Positions 17,165-24,771 of a stretch of DNA of 64,000 bases are shown in pieces (positions within the stretch are counted from its first letter, which is position 1; each line of letters begins with the position of its first letter). Source of the DNA: an uncultured Oscillospiraceae bacterium (lineage in GTDB: Bacteria; Bacillota; Clostridia; Oscillospirales; Acutalibacteraceae). The position numbers and the translations under genes were made by a program. Below the pieces are notes generated by a model, which saw only the letters and a program-made list of their open reading frames with translations, was not told where the DNA came from and made no database searches. The stretch is from positions 62,001 through 126,000 of the forward strand of contig UQWL01000005.1 in the NCBI GenBank assembly GCA_900544715.1. Reading direction: 5' to 3'.

Positions 17165-17252
17165 AATTATAGCCATCCTTTCTCGGTTTTCCGCCGGTCT
17201 ACCGGGAAGCGATTGAATTGATGGAGGGAGGAATTTTTTCTTTTAAAACGAC

Positions 17253-17540
17253 AAAAGCCCCGCTCCCTATGCATAGGGGCGAGGAGGAATCTCCACGCGG
17301 TACCACCCTATTTCAGCCGCCTGACGGCAGCCCTCATCAGCCTCAATCAAGGCCTTGACCTTTAACGGGGTCCATCGTCCCACCCTATGATTTCAGGCGG
17401 GCAGCTCCGGAATGAGTTATGCACATAAACCGCGGTACCGGGCTTGCAGCGAACGCCGGCTCTCTGAGACGCGCGGGGATATGTCTTGTTTCCTTCACAG
17501 CCTTTTGGGTAAACCAAAGCAGAATGTTAAATTGTTGTGA
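17253..17540 (-). promoter_or_regulatory. Leucine T-box leader
   Basis: The conserved T-box AGGGTGGTACCGCG lies at 17296-17309 on the minus strand. It is followed by a GC-rich terminator hairpin around TATGCATA (17257-17284) and a CTTTTG run. Stem I sequence upstream contains AACTCATTCCGGAGCTG, where CTC at 17414-17416 sits in the specifier position and codes leucine, in agreement with leuA downstream. Uncharged tRNA-Leu would favour the antiterminator and allow leuAB transcription. The transcript starts near 17540 from the promoter at 17546-17574. The specifier assignment is by eye and less certain than the T-box itself. Confidence 0.93.
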
Positions 17541-17545
17541 ATGCT

Positions 17546-17574
17546 ATTATAGAGGGAAAAAGAAGGATTGTCAA
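17546..17574 (-). promoter_or_regulatory. Consensus sigma-A promoter of the leuA T-box transcript
   Basis: Perfect TTGACA (17569-17574) and perfect TATAAT (17546-17551) with an exact 17-base spacer. It matches the consensus at every hexamer base, so the leader alone must provide most of the control. Confidence 0.9.
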
Positions 17575-17672
17575 CCAGCAGGCAAAAATTTTTTCATTTT
17601 TCCTTTCCGGAAGCGGCGAATAAGGACACACTGTAGTTGACATGTTGCACCAAGGACTACGGCACTTCAAAA

Positions 17673-17703
17673 AAGCAGATCGTTCTTTTGGTAGATTCTG
17701 CTT
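17673..17703 (-). terminator. Terminator of the CHAT operon
   Basis: On the minus strand the stem AAGCAGAATC pairs with GATCTGCTT (one bulge) and is followed by TTTTG. It begins at the stop codon of the 215-residue gene. Confidence 0.6.
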
Positions 17704-18350
17704 CATTTTAGTTTAAATAAATAATTTTCCATATTTTTTATTTGCAATACTTCTCTATGATAGATAAGATTTCTAACTTTTCCGCCAATTCCGCTATTAA
17801 CAAACAAGACAAGCGGCTTGATTTGCGAGTAATCAAAAAAAAACGTGTCATATGGACTATCAATTTCCTGAAAAAAAGTATATATCATCTGATATAGTTC
17901 AATACAATGATATACATCATCTATTACTACCGCTAATTTTATTTTATTTTTAAACCCGTGCTTCTGAATAAATGCATATTGCATCAAATAGGAAGAATAG
18001 TCCCTGAGAAAGCGAACCAAAGCGTCATAGATGCGGCATGATAATTGATACAATGCTTCTGAATCCATTACTTTTTGTTTCAGTTCCTCCAACAGGCTTT
18101 GAAGATGCTCGTATTGTCCCAAATATTTCGCTCTTTCCGCATCAAAACTGCGTTCCAGCTCCAGTTGCATTTTAATGCTTTCTATTTTGCTTCCCTTCAT
18201 GCGAAGTTTCGAGTTTCCTAGCTCCAGAAGACTTTTTACCAACCAGAGCGCCGCTAGAATGATCGCCGCCACCACAGCAGTTTCACGGTCTAGTAAGATG
18301 ACACCATGTTCGATGAACGAGTTTAATACCCCTACGCTGCTATCTAACAT
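17703..18350 (-). CDS. Uncharacterised one-pass membrane protein of the CHAT operon
   Basis: A 215-residue protein I do not recognise. A single transmembrane helix lies at about residues 24-44 (TAVVAAIILAALWLVKSLLEL). A charged helical and probably coiled-coil region follows (about 50-100, rich in Glu, Lys and Leu), then a soluble C-terminal region with KIKLAVVIDDVYHCIELYQM and FFFDYSQIKPLVLFVNSG. The ATG at 18350 follows AGAGGTGAT; an in-frame ATG at 18374 lies inside the upstream gene and has no ribosome site. It is the last gene of the operon with the CHAT protease, 13 bases after the middle gene. By position it could be the membrane-bound target or effector of the protease, which is speculation. 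It is not gasdermin-like in length or layout. Confidence 0.8.
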   Translation of the reverse strand: MLDSSVGVLNSFIEHGVILLDRETAVVAAIILAALWLVKSLLELGNSKLRMKGSKIESIKMQLELERSFDAERAKYLGQYEHLQSLLEELKQKVMDSEALYQLSCRIYDALVRFLRDYSSYLMQYAFIQKHGFKNKIKLAVVIDDVYHCIELYQMIYTFFQEIDSPYDTFFFDYSQIKPLVLFVNSGIGGKVRNLIYHREVLQIKNMENYLFKLK

Positions 18351-18363
18351 CTGTATATCACCT

Positions 18364-18732
18364 CTACTCAGCATCTGCTGCTGCGTTCCTCAACTCTTCA
18401 TACAATCTTTTTAATCGGTAACAATTTGTCGCATATCGTATATTGGCGCGATCCAATGCCATATTAAAATCGCCTCTGGTGCTATTGTCGCCAACGAACT
18501 CAGAAATGTGCACTGTTATAAAGGCATTGATTACCTGTAAATATCCACGAAATTTTTGGGCAGGCTCTTCTTTTTGCTCTGCTTCTTGGATCAGCGGGCC
18601 CAACGACAGCCGGTCATAAGCTCCTATATTCTCTTTCAGCTTACCAAGCCATTTAAGCACATCAAGCATATCTATGATGATATCAATCGCTTCTCGTTTC
18701 AAATTTGCAACCGCCTTTCTAATTAGATTCAA
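18364..18732 (-). CDS. Uncharacterised small protein of the CHAT operon
   Basis: A 122-residue, mostly helical, soluble protein without a motif I recognise. It has an N-terminal hydrophobic-amphipathic helix (DIIIDMLDVLKWLGKLKEN), a polar middle and a C-terminal basic helix (RATNCYRL-like, then RLYEELRNA). The reading frame overlaps the CHAT gene by 14 bases. The assigned TTG start lies at 18732; another TTG at 18702 has a better AAAGG ribosome site, giving a 112-residue product. The overlap suggests translational coupling with the protease. It might be an adaptor, inhibitor or protease substrate, none of which is shown by the sequence. Confidence 0.75.
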   Translation of the reverse strand: MNLIRKAVANLKREAIDIIIDMLDVLKWLGKLKENIGAYDRLSLGPLIQEAEQKEEPAQKFRGYLQVINAFITVHISEFVGDNSTRGDFNMALDRANIRYATNCYRLKRLYEELRNAAADAE

Positions 18733-21370
18733 TTAAAATGAAGGAAGCCCAATAGTAAGGTGCATGATACAATTTTTCACCATCGTTTCGATCTTCAATG
18801 GAGCAAGTCAGGCTGCTTACAACACTTGGCTCAAGGGTATCAGCCATCTCTGCAAAAATCGCACGAACCTGCTGTGCGGTTAATTCTCTTAAATATGCCT
18901 TTGCCTGCCTCAAGGCCTCATAGACACTCAGCTTTTTTATCAACAAATTTTGATAAAATTGAATCATCAAAATAGTAGATGCAGCATCGGGGATCTTCCA
19001 AAGGCTGGCAATAATACGCTTCGCTCCTGCATTCAAGAAGGATCTTCGAAGCCCCAACACACCTTCAAAGCCCGTTTGATTCCCCAATCCGCTTTCACAG
19101 GCTGCTAATGTAACCAATTCCGTTCCATCAAAATCCTTCATCGATAATTCTTCAGCGGAGATCCGATCGCCTCCTGATAAATACAAGCAGGAACCAGACA
19201 AAATATCAGCAATTTCACAGTCATATTGGCCATGTGTGGATAAATGTAAATATTGATAAGCTCTATCGAAAATATCTCTCGTTACTTGTTCTTTCATCCT
19301 TGGTGCACAACCTAAGAGCCTTGCAATCGTACATACTTCATAAGGAGAAGTGCTCAAAGGCTGGAAGCTCATCAGATCCGGCGCTCCCGCGGCCATATTT
19401 TCATGCTCCAGATCTACCCGCCGAACTTTTTGATGCAACAATTCACGCCCGGAATCAATATAGCAAACGCTGTAAGCATCCTTAATAAATAATTCAAATG
19501 GAATAGAAAATAGAGCGTCGACAGGTGCTATCACAAGTTTGTTGATCTCCGGCGGACAATACTCCAAAACAGGGTCAAAAATAGTATTGATTAAATTGTG
19601 GTAGGCCTCCGTGTTAAAAATATCGAGGTCTGTTCTATGCTCCACGATTGCTTCTATTAGAGAATGTACTTGGGTATTGATCCAACTGGCATCAACCAAT
19701 TCAACAAATTGAATTTGGCCGGAAGAATACAAAATAAATGCAGCATATGAGTTTTTTCCAATCTCCCTATATACCTGAGTAAATTCAATTAAAACACTGC
19801 CATGATGAATCTGCTTGCATATCTTCTGCATATCCATATCAAATAGATCGTCATAAATATCCGGCCCAATCTCCTCAAAAAGCTCTATCTGGCACTTCCG
19901 GATCTCCGTTGTATGGCGACCACTCCAATTTTCACTTTTTAGCCGTTCAATTTTTTGGTAGTTTGGGTTCTCTTTTAAATACTGTTTTGTGATGCTGCGA
20001 TAATCATATACAAGCATTTTGTAATTGATATAAAAACAATACGCCGCCGCGCTGCCTCTATGCTTTTGAATCAGATAAACACATTTTTGAAGAATTCCTT
20101 CAAAAATCGCCAAAAACTCAATCTGTTTTTTTTCATCAAATACAAACAGTACCTGCTCCACCGTGTTTTCATAGGTGTTGATAATCTGTTGTAGTGTTCT
20201 CTGCACATTTTCATAATCATTTAACTGATCGTACGCCAAGCATATCCAAGTGAGTACATCCAATGAAGCCTTGGCATTCATAGGCATATCCTGAATTCCC
20301 TGGTAAAATGCAATCGTTTTTTGAGGAACCCCTAATTTCAGATATCCCGGCATAATCAAAAGGGTCATATTCGCCATTCTATTTTGATATAACTTTCCAA
20401 TAAAGCTTTCCTCACCGTAAATGCGGATCATTTCAGTAAAAATATCGATGGTCTTTTGAACCCAATATAATTTTGCATCCTTCTCTAAATAATCAACATC
20501 CTGATGCTCAAATTGCATCTGTAAATGGTTCATATTCCCCATTAACTTTATTAACTGTTGCTGCTTCTCATATCCCAAAGAATCCACATACAGGGAAAGT
20601 TTAGGCTCAATGATTTGAAAAATCTCGGGCGACAATCCCAAATCAGGAGCTGCTTCCCGAAAAAGGATTGATTTTGCGAGATCTGGGTCACGTGAGGTCA
20701 CCATTGTAAGCAAATCAAATATGGATATTCCTTTTTCTGCTTTATCTTCATCCAATTGTGCCCGAGCATGAAATAACAAGAAAAAAATATTCTCTAAGTG
20801 TTCTTCTTTATTGATATATATATCATCAAATTCCTCCGGCACATCTGTCTGTTTCATTTCATGAATTGCTAAAAGAACGATTTCGGCACGCTGAATGCAA
20901 GCTTGGTAATCTCCTTTCAAAAATTCAAGCAACGCATAGTAACGTTCCATATACTTAGCTAAAAAGCTATTTTCTCCGTAAAGCACAGCAACCCGTGCCT
21001 GTGCTTCGTCCAGATAGTATTCCGCTAATTCACTGTTATTAAAGTCAATTTGGTTCGCGCTGATTTCCAAGAGAGTTGCGATATATTCGGCGCCAATCTC
21101 ATCCTGTGCATAAAATTTGAGATAGGCCCGCCGCCATTGCGCAGCATATGCGCTAAAAAGGCTTGGGCTAAAGTCCTCGACGGCCTTCTGCATCAGAGAA
21201 GGTAAGGAAGAGAGCTCCTCCTTCAACATTTGTGCCGACTCAATTTGATCTGATTGCTCTGTGGAATGCTGTTTGATTCGTGCAATAATTTTCACTTCAT
21301 CCACCTCGCCTAAAAAATTTACTGTTAGCTGTAGAATGCATTGCCTAACCGAAACTTCCGATTCTATCAA
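18719..21370 (-). CDS. CHAT-domain (caspase-like) protease with TPR-like N-terminal region
   Basis: An 883-residue protein. Residues 1 to about 560 are helical and tetratricopeptide-like (for example AEYYLDEAQARVAVLYGE), suited to protein binding. The C-terminal 250 residues are a CHAT domain: YLHLSTHGQY with catalytic His713, and LVTLAACESGLGNQ with catalytic Cys758, followed by LGLRRSFLNAGAKRIIASLW. Both catalytic residues are present. The start codon is TTG at 21368-21370 after GAGGGACAA. CHAT proteases cut a partner protein after activation, as in the TPR-CHAT partner of gRAMP (Cas7-11) effectors, but no cas gene is present here. It heads a three-gene operon with its own candidate promoter and terminator, in DNA clearly richer in AT than the leu genes on both sides, consistent with transfer. 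A defence or cell-death role is inferred. Confidence 0.9.
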   Translation of the reverse strand: MIESEVSVRQCILQLTVNFLGEVDEVKIIARIKQHSTEQSDQIESAQMLKEELSSLPSLMQKAVEDFSPSLFSAYAAQWRRAYLKFYAQDEIGAEYIATLLEISANQIDFNNSELAEYYLDEAQARVAVLYGENSFLAKYMERYYALLEFLKGDYQACIQRAEIVLLAIHEMKQTDVPEEFDDIYINKEEHLENIFFLLFHARAQLDEDKAEKGISIFDLLTMVTSRDPDLAKSILFREAAPDLGLSPEIFQIIEPKLSLYVDSLGYEKQQQLIKLMGNMNHLQMQFEHQDVDYLEKDAKLYWVQKTIDIFTEMIRIYGEESFIGKLYQNRMANMTLLIMPGYLKLGVPQKTIAFYQGIQDMPMNAKASLDVLTWICLAYDQLNDYENVQRTLQQIINTYENTVEQVLFVFDEKKQIEFLAIFEGILQKCVYLIQKHRGSAAAYCFYINYKMLVYDYRSITKQYLKENPNYQKIERLKSENWSGRHTTEIRKCQIELFEEIGPDIYDDLFDMDMQKICKQIHHGSVLIEFTQVYREIGKNSYAAFILYSSGQIQFVELVDASWINTQVHSLIEAIVEHRTDLDIFNTEAYHNLINTIFDPVLEYCPPEINKLVIAPVDALFSIPFELFIKDAYSVCYIDSGRELLHQKVRRVDLEHENMAAGAPDLMSFQPLSTSPYEVCTIARLLGCAPRMKEQVTRDIFDRAYQYLHLSTHGQYDCEIADILSGSCLYLSGGDRISAEELSMKDFDGTELVTLAACESGLGNQTGFEGVLGLRRSFLNAGAKRIIASLWKIPDAASTILMIQFYQNLLIKKLSVYEALRQAKAYLRELTAQQVRAIFAEMADTLEPSVVSSLTCSIEDRNDGEKLYHAPYYWASFILIESN

Positions 21371-21435
21371 TTGTCCCTCAAACGTCCTACATCTTGGATA
21401 ATACGATTTGTTATGACATTGAAGTATATAATAGG

Positions 21436-21464
21436 ATATTATGATATTTTATTTTGAAAATCAA
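21436..21464 (-). promoter_or_regulatory. Candidate promoter of the CHAT operon
   Basis: TTGATT (21459-21464), 17-base spacer, TAATAT (21436-21441), about 65 bases before the TTG start. The surroundings are AT-rich, so chance matches are likely and confidence is moderate. Confidence 0.45.
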
Positions 21465-21744
21465 GTAACATTTTACATATAATGGATAGTATTAATAAAT
21501 AATTTTAATCAGCAATTAATTAATCCTATATTTTGTGCATTACGCATCAATATAAACTCTGGCTCATTCAAACAATCATGTCCTGTCCCCTACAAACCCC
21601 TGATCTATTTTTCTAATCCCTTCATTTTGAACAAGAAAGATAGCAAATTGATCTAACATCAAACGTCTATTATCCAAACACGGCGTCCTGTATTCTACAT
21701 CCAAAAGAGGCACTTTTTTATCTCATTACTACCCTGCAATTTTA
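21465..21744. other. AT-rich gap between the CHAT operon and leuS
   Basis: About 280 bases. I see no gene, hairpin or known RNA in it. Confidence 0.5.
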
Positions 21745-21779
21745 AAAACAGCCCCATCCGAATAGGACGGGGCTGTTTT
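21745..21779 (-). terminator. Terminator after leuS
   Basis: AAAACAGCCCC with TCC, a five-base loop and the matching arm form a 15-bp stem with one G-T pair. On the minus strand it ends in TGTTTTTAAAATTG. It closes the long housekeeping block. Confidence 0.85.
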
Positions 21780-21882
21780 CATCAATTCATTGTAAAACAC
21801 GGTAAGCAATAAAACAAAGCCTGCCAAGCGTTGATTGATCAAAAATGATTACAATCTCATAATGCAGCTACCAGCTGTTATT

Positions 21883-24297
21883 TTATTTCTGCGGTTTCAC
21901 CACCAGGTTTACCAGCTTGCCTTTGACATAGATCTCCTTCACGATCTGCACGCCTTCGATCGCCGCCTGGATCTTCTCCTCCTGCTTCGCAAGCGCAATC
22001 GCATCCGCCGCCTCGGTCTCCGCCGGAATGGAGAGCTTCGCGCGCACCTTACCGTTTAATTGCACAACGATCTCAACCGTTTCATCCTTACACTTTGCCT
22101 CATCGTAGGCGGGCCACTGCTGATCCGTTACCGTGCCGCCGAAGCCCATCTGCTCCCAAAGCTCCTCCGTCATATGCGGGGCAAAGGGGTTGAGCAGAAG
22201 CGTCAGAGTGCGCAATTCGCCCTTCGTCACAGCGCCTGTATCTGCGATCGCATTGAGCAGGCTCATCATCGCGGCGATCGCGGTGTTTGCCTTAAGGTTG
22301 TCGATATCCTCCGTTACCTTTTTGATCGTGCGGTGGATCAGCGCCTCCAGCTCCGGGCGGTAGCCGTCGCCATCCACCGCGATCTCCTGAAGGTTCCACA
22401 CGCGGTCGAGGAACCGCTTGCAGCCCTTGATGGAAGCGGAATTCCACGGAGCCGCCTTTTCAAAATCGCCGATGAACATCTCATAAAGGCGCATCGTATC
22501 CGCGCCGTATTCGCTGACAATATCATCCGGGTTTACAACGTTCCCGCGGGATTTGCTCATCTTCTCGCCGTTTTCGCCCAAAATCATGCCGTGGCTCGTG
22601 CGCTTCTGATACGGCTCCTTGGTGGGCACCACGCCAATATCATAGAGGAATTTATGCCAGAAGCGGCTGTAGAGCAAGTGGAGCGTGGTATGTTCCATGC
22701 CGCCGTTGTACCAATCCACCGGCGTCCAGTATTCGAGCGCTTCCTTGGAGGCCAGCGCCTCGTCGTTATGCGGGTCACAATAGCGCAGGAAATACCAGGA
22801 GGAACCCGCCCACTGGGGCATAGTGTCCGTTTCTCGCTTGGCAGGGCCGCCGCAGTGCGGGCAGGTGGTGTTTACCCAATCCGTCATTTTGGCAAGCGGG
22901 GATTCGCCCGTTTCCGTCGGCTCGTAGGAATCCACCATTGGCAGCTTTAGCGGAAGCTGATCCTCCGGCAGCGGCACATAGCCGCACTTTTCGCAATAGA
23001 CGATCGGGATCGGCTCGCCCCAGTAGCGCTGGCGGGAAAACACCCAGTCGCGCAGCTTAAAGTTCACTTTGGAGTGGCCCTTGCCGTTCTCTGTGAGCCA
23101 TTCGGTGATTTTTGCCTTGGCCTCATCCACTGTCAGGCCTGTCAGGAAGCCGGAATTGACCATGACGCCGGTCGCGCAGTCCGTAAACGCTTCCTTCTCC
23201 ACGTCGCCGCCCTGAACCACCTCAATGATCGGCAGCTCAAATTTTTTTGCAAACTCCCAGTCGCGCGTATCGTGCGCGGGCACCGCCATGATCGCGCCCG
23301 TGCCGTAGGAGACAAGCACGTAATCGGAGATAAAAATCGGAATTTCCGTGTTGTTGACCGGGTTCACCGCGCGCACGCCCTGGATGCATACGCCGGTTTT
23401 ATCCTTATTGACCTCTGTGCGCTCGAAGTCGGATTTACGAGCCGCCTCCGCCTGATAAGCGCGTACCTCGTCCAGATTCTCGATTTTATCCGCCCACTTT
23501 TCAATCAGCGGATGCTCCGGGGAGAGCACCATGTAGGTTGCGCCGAAGAGCGTATCCGGCCGGGTGGTGTAAACAGTCATCTTATCACCCGTGGTCGCGG
23601 TGAAATCGACCTCCGCACCGGTGGAGCGCCCGATCCAGTTACGCTGCTGCACCTTGACGCGGTCGATAAAATCAAGGTCGTCGAGGTCGTCGAGCAGCCG
23701 TTGGGCATAGGCCGTAATCTTGAGCATCCATTGGCTTTTCACCCTGCGTACCACCTCGCTGCCGCAGCGCTCGCACACACCGCCTGCGGCCTCTTCATTG
23801 GCAAGCACGCACTTGCAGGAGGGGCACCAGTTGACGGCCATCTCCTTCTTATAGGCCAGGCCTTTTTTGAACAGCTGGAGGAAGATCCACTGCGTCCATT
23901 TGTAATAGGATGGGTCTGTCGTGTTGACCTCGCGGCTCCAGTCAAAGGAAAATCCGAGGGACTGCAGCTGCTGCTTAAAGTGCGCCACGTTGTCACGCGT
24001 CACGATCTCCGGGTGAATATGGTTTTTGATGGCATAGTTCTCCGTGGGCAGGCCAAAGGCATCCCACCCCATCGGATAGAGCACGTTATAGCCCTGAAGC
24101 CTCTTTTTACGCGCCACAATATCCAGCGCCGTGTAGGAGCGTGGATGGCCGACGTGCAGCCCCTGCCCGGAGGGATACGGAAATTCTACCAGGCAGTAGA
24201 ATTTCGGGCGGTCATATTCGTTCTTCGCGTGGAAAACGCCTGTTTCCTCCCACCGGTTCTGCCATTTCTTTTCCACCTGTTTAAAGTCGTAGTTCAT
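21883..24297 (-). CDS. leuS: Leucyl-tRNA synthetase
   Basis: An 804-residue class I aminoacyl-tRNA synthetase that charges tRNA-Leu. The HIGH-type motif is GLHVGHPRSYTALD near residue 46, a zinc-type CPSCKC...CERCG segment and an editing domain follow, and KMSKSRGN is the second ATP motif. The tRNA-binding C-terminal domain ends with a lysine-rich segment. The length is normal for bacteria. The start follows AAAGGATGG. It lies 58 bases after rsfS in the long minus-strand block; no T-box is visible before it, unlike leuA. It is transcribed towards the CHAT operon and ends in a strong terminator. Confidence 0.97.
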   Translation of the reverse strand: MNYDFKQVEKKWQNRWEETGVFHAKNEYDRPKFYCLVEFPYPSGQGLHVGHPRSYTALDIVARKKRLQGYNVLYPMGWDAFGLPTENYAIKNHIHPEIVTRDNVAHFKQQLQSLGFSFDWSREVNTTDPSYYKWTQWIFLQLFKKGLAYKKEMAVNWCPSCKCVLANEEAAGGVCERCGSEVVRRVKSQWMLKITAYAQRLLDDLDDLDFIDRVKVQQRNWIGRSTGAEVDFTATTGDKMTVYTTRPDTLFGATYMVLSPEHPLIEKWADKIENLDEVRAYQAEAARKSDFERTEVNKDKTGVCIQGVRAVNPVNNTEIPIFISDYVLVSYGTGAIMAVPAHDTRDWEFAKKFELPIIEVVQGGDVEKEAFTDCATGVMVNSGFLTGLTVDEAKAKITEWLTENGKGHSKVNFKLRDWVFSRQRYWGEPIPIVYCEKCGYVPLPEDQLPLKLPMVDSYEPTETGESPLAKMTDWVNTTCPHCGGPAKRETDTMPQWAGSSWYFLRYCDPHNDEALASKEALEYWTPVDWYNGGMEHTTLHLLYSRFWHKFLYDIGVVPTKEPYQKRTSHGMILGENGEKMSKSRGNVVNPDDIVSEYGADTMRLYEMFIGDFEKAAPWNSASIKGCKRFLDRVWNLQEIAVDGDGYRPELEALIHRTIKKVTEDIDNLKANTAIAAMMSLLNAIADTGAVTKGELRTLTLLLNPFAPHMTEELWEQMGFGGTVTDQQWPAYDEAKCKDETVEIVVQLNGKVRAKLSIPAETEAADAIALAKQEEKIQAAIEGVQIVKEIYVKGKLVNLVVKPQK

Positions 24298-24355
24298 CTA
24301 CAGTCCATCCTTTCTATCCTTTTCAAAAAAGGCGGCAGCCCTTTCTAAAAATGCC

Positions 24356-24709
24356 TCAGCTGTCGATCATACCGTCTATCTCAATCTTTTTACCGTCCGC
24401 CCACAGGCGCTCCAGGTTATAATAGGCCCTGCTCTCCTTGTGGAACACATGTACCACCACGCTGCCGTAATCCAAAAGGATCCAGCCCGTGGCGCGGCCC
24501 TCGATATGGCCCGCCTCCACGCCCTGCTTGGAGAGCGCATCCTCCACCTCGCCCGCGAGTGCGCGCACATGCGTATTGGATGTTCCGTTTGCAATCACAA
24601 AATAATCAGCCACCACGGATAATTCCGTGATCTGGATTACCTCAATATCCTCCGCCTTTTTCTCATCCAGCGCGTGGACGGCGGCCTTTACTAACTCAAT
24701 TCCTGTCAT
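24356..24709 (-). CDS. rsfS: Ribosome silencing factor
   Basis: A 117-residue RsfS (YbeB/Iojap) protein. The diagnostic stretch is LSVVADYFVIANGTSNTHVRAL, followed by GWILLDYGSVVVHVFH and YYNLERLW. It binds ribosomal protein L14 and keeps subunits apart when nutrients are scarce. The start at 24709 was fixed by GGAGGGATTTG just upstream; the frame is open further up without a site. In many bacteria rsfS follows nadD directly; here a membrane glycosyltransferase gene lies between them. Confidence 0.95.
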   Translation of the reverse strand: MTGIELVKAAVHALDEKKAEDIEVIQITELSVVADYFVIANGTSNTHVRALAGEVEDALSKQGVEAGHIEGRATGWILLDYGSVVVHVFHKESRAYYNLERLWADGKKIEIDGMIDS

Positions 24710-24771
24710 CAAATCCCTCCATGTATGAAACTCTCTTTTATCATGCACCAAAACCGTTCTCTTTACAAGGG

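Noticed and set aside
17703..18350. Bacterial gasdermin as the CHAT partner
   Set aside because: The protein has an N-terminal membrane helix and coiled coil, not the beta-rich pore domain with N-terminal cysteine.
18719..21370. CRISPR-linked Craspase (TPR-CHAT of gRAMP)
   Set aside because: No gRAMP/Cas7-11, cas1/cas2 or repeat array is in the window; only the protease architecture is similar.
23074..24348. 424-codon open frame antisense to leuS
   Set aside because: It is a shadow of a strong, motif-rich gene and has no start signal.
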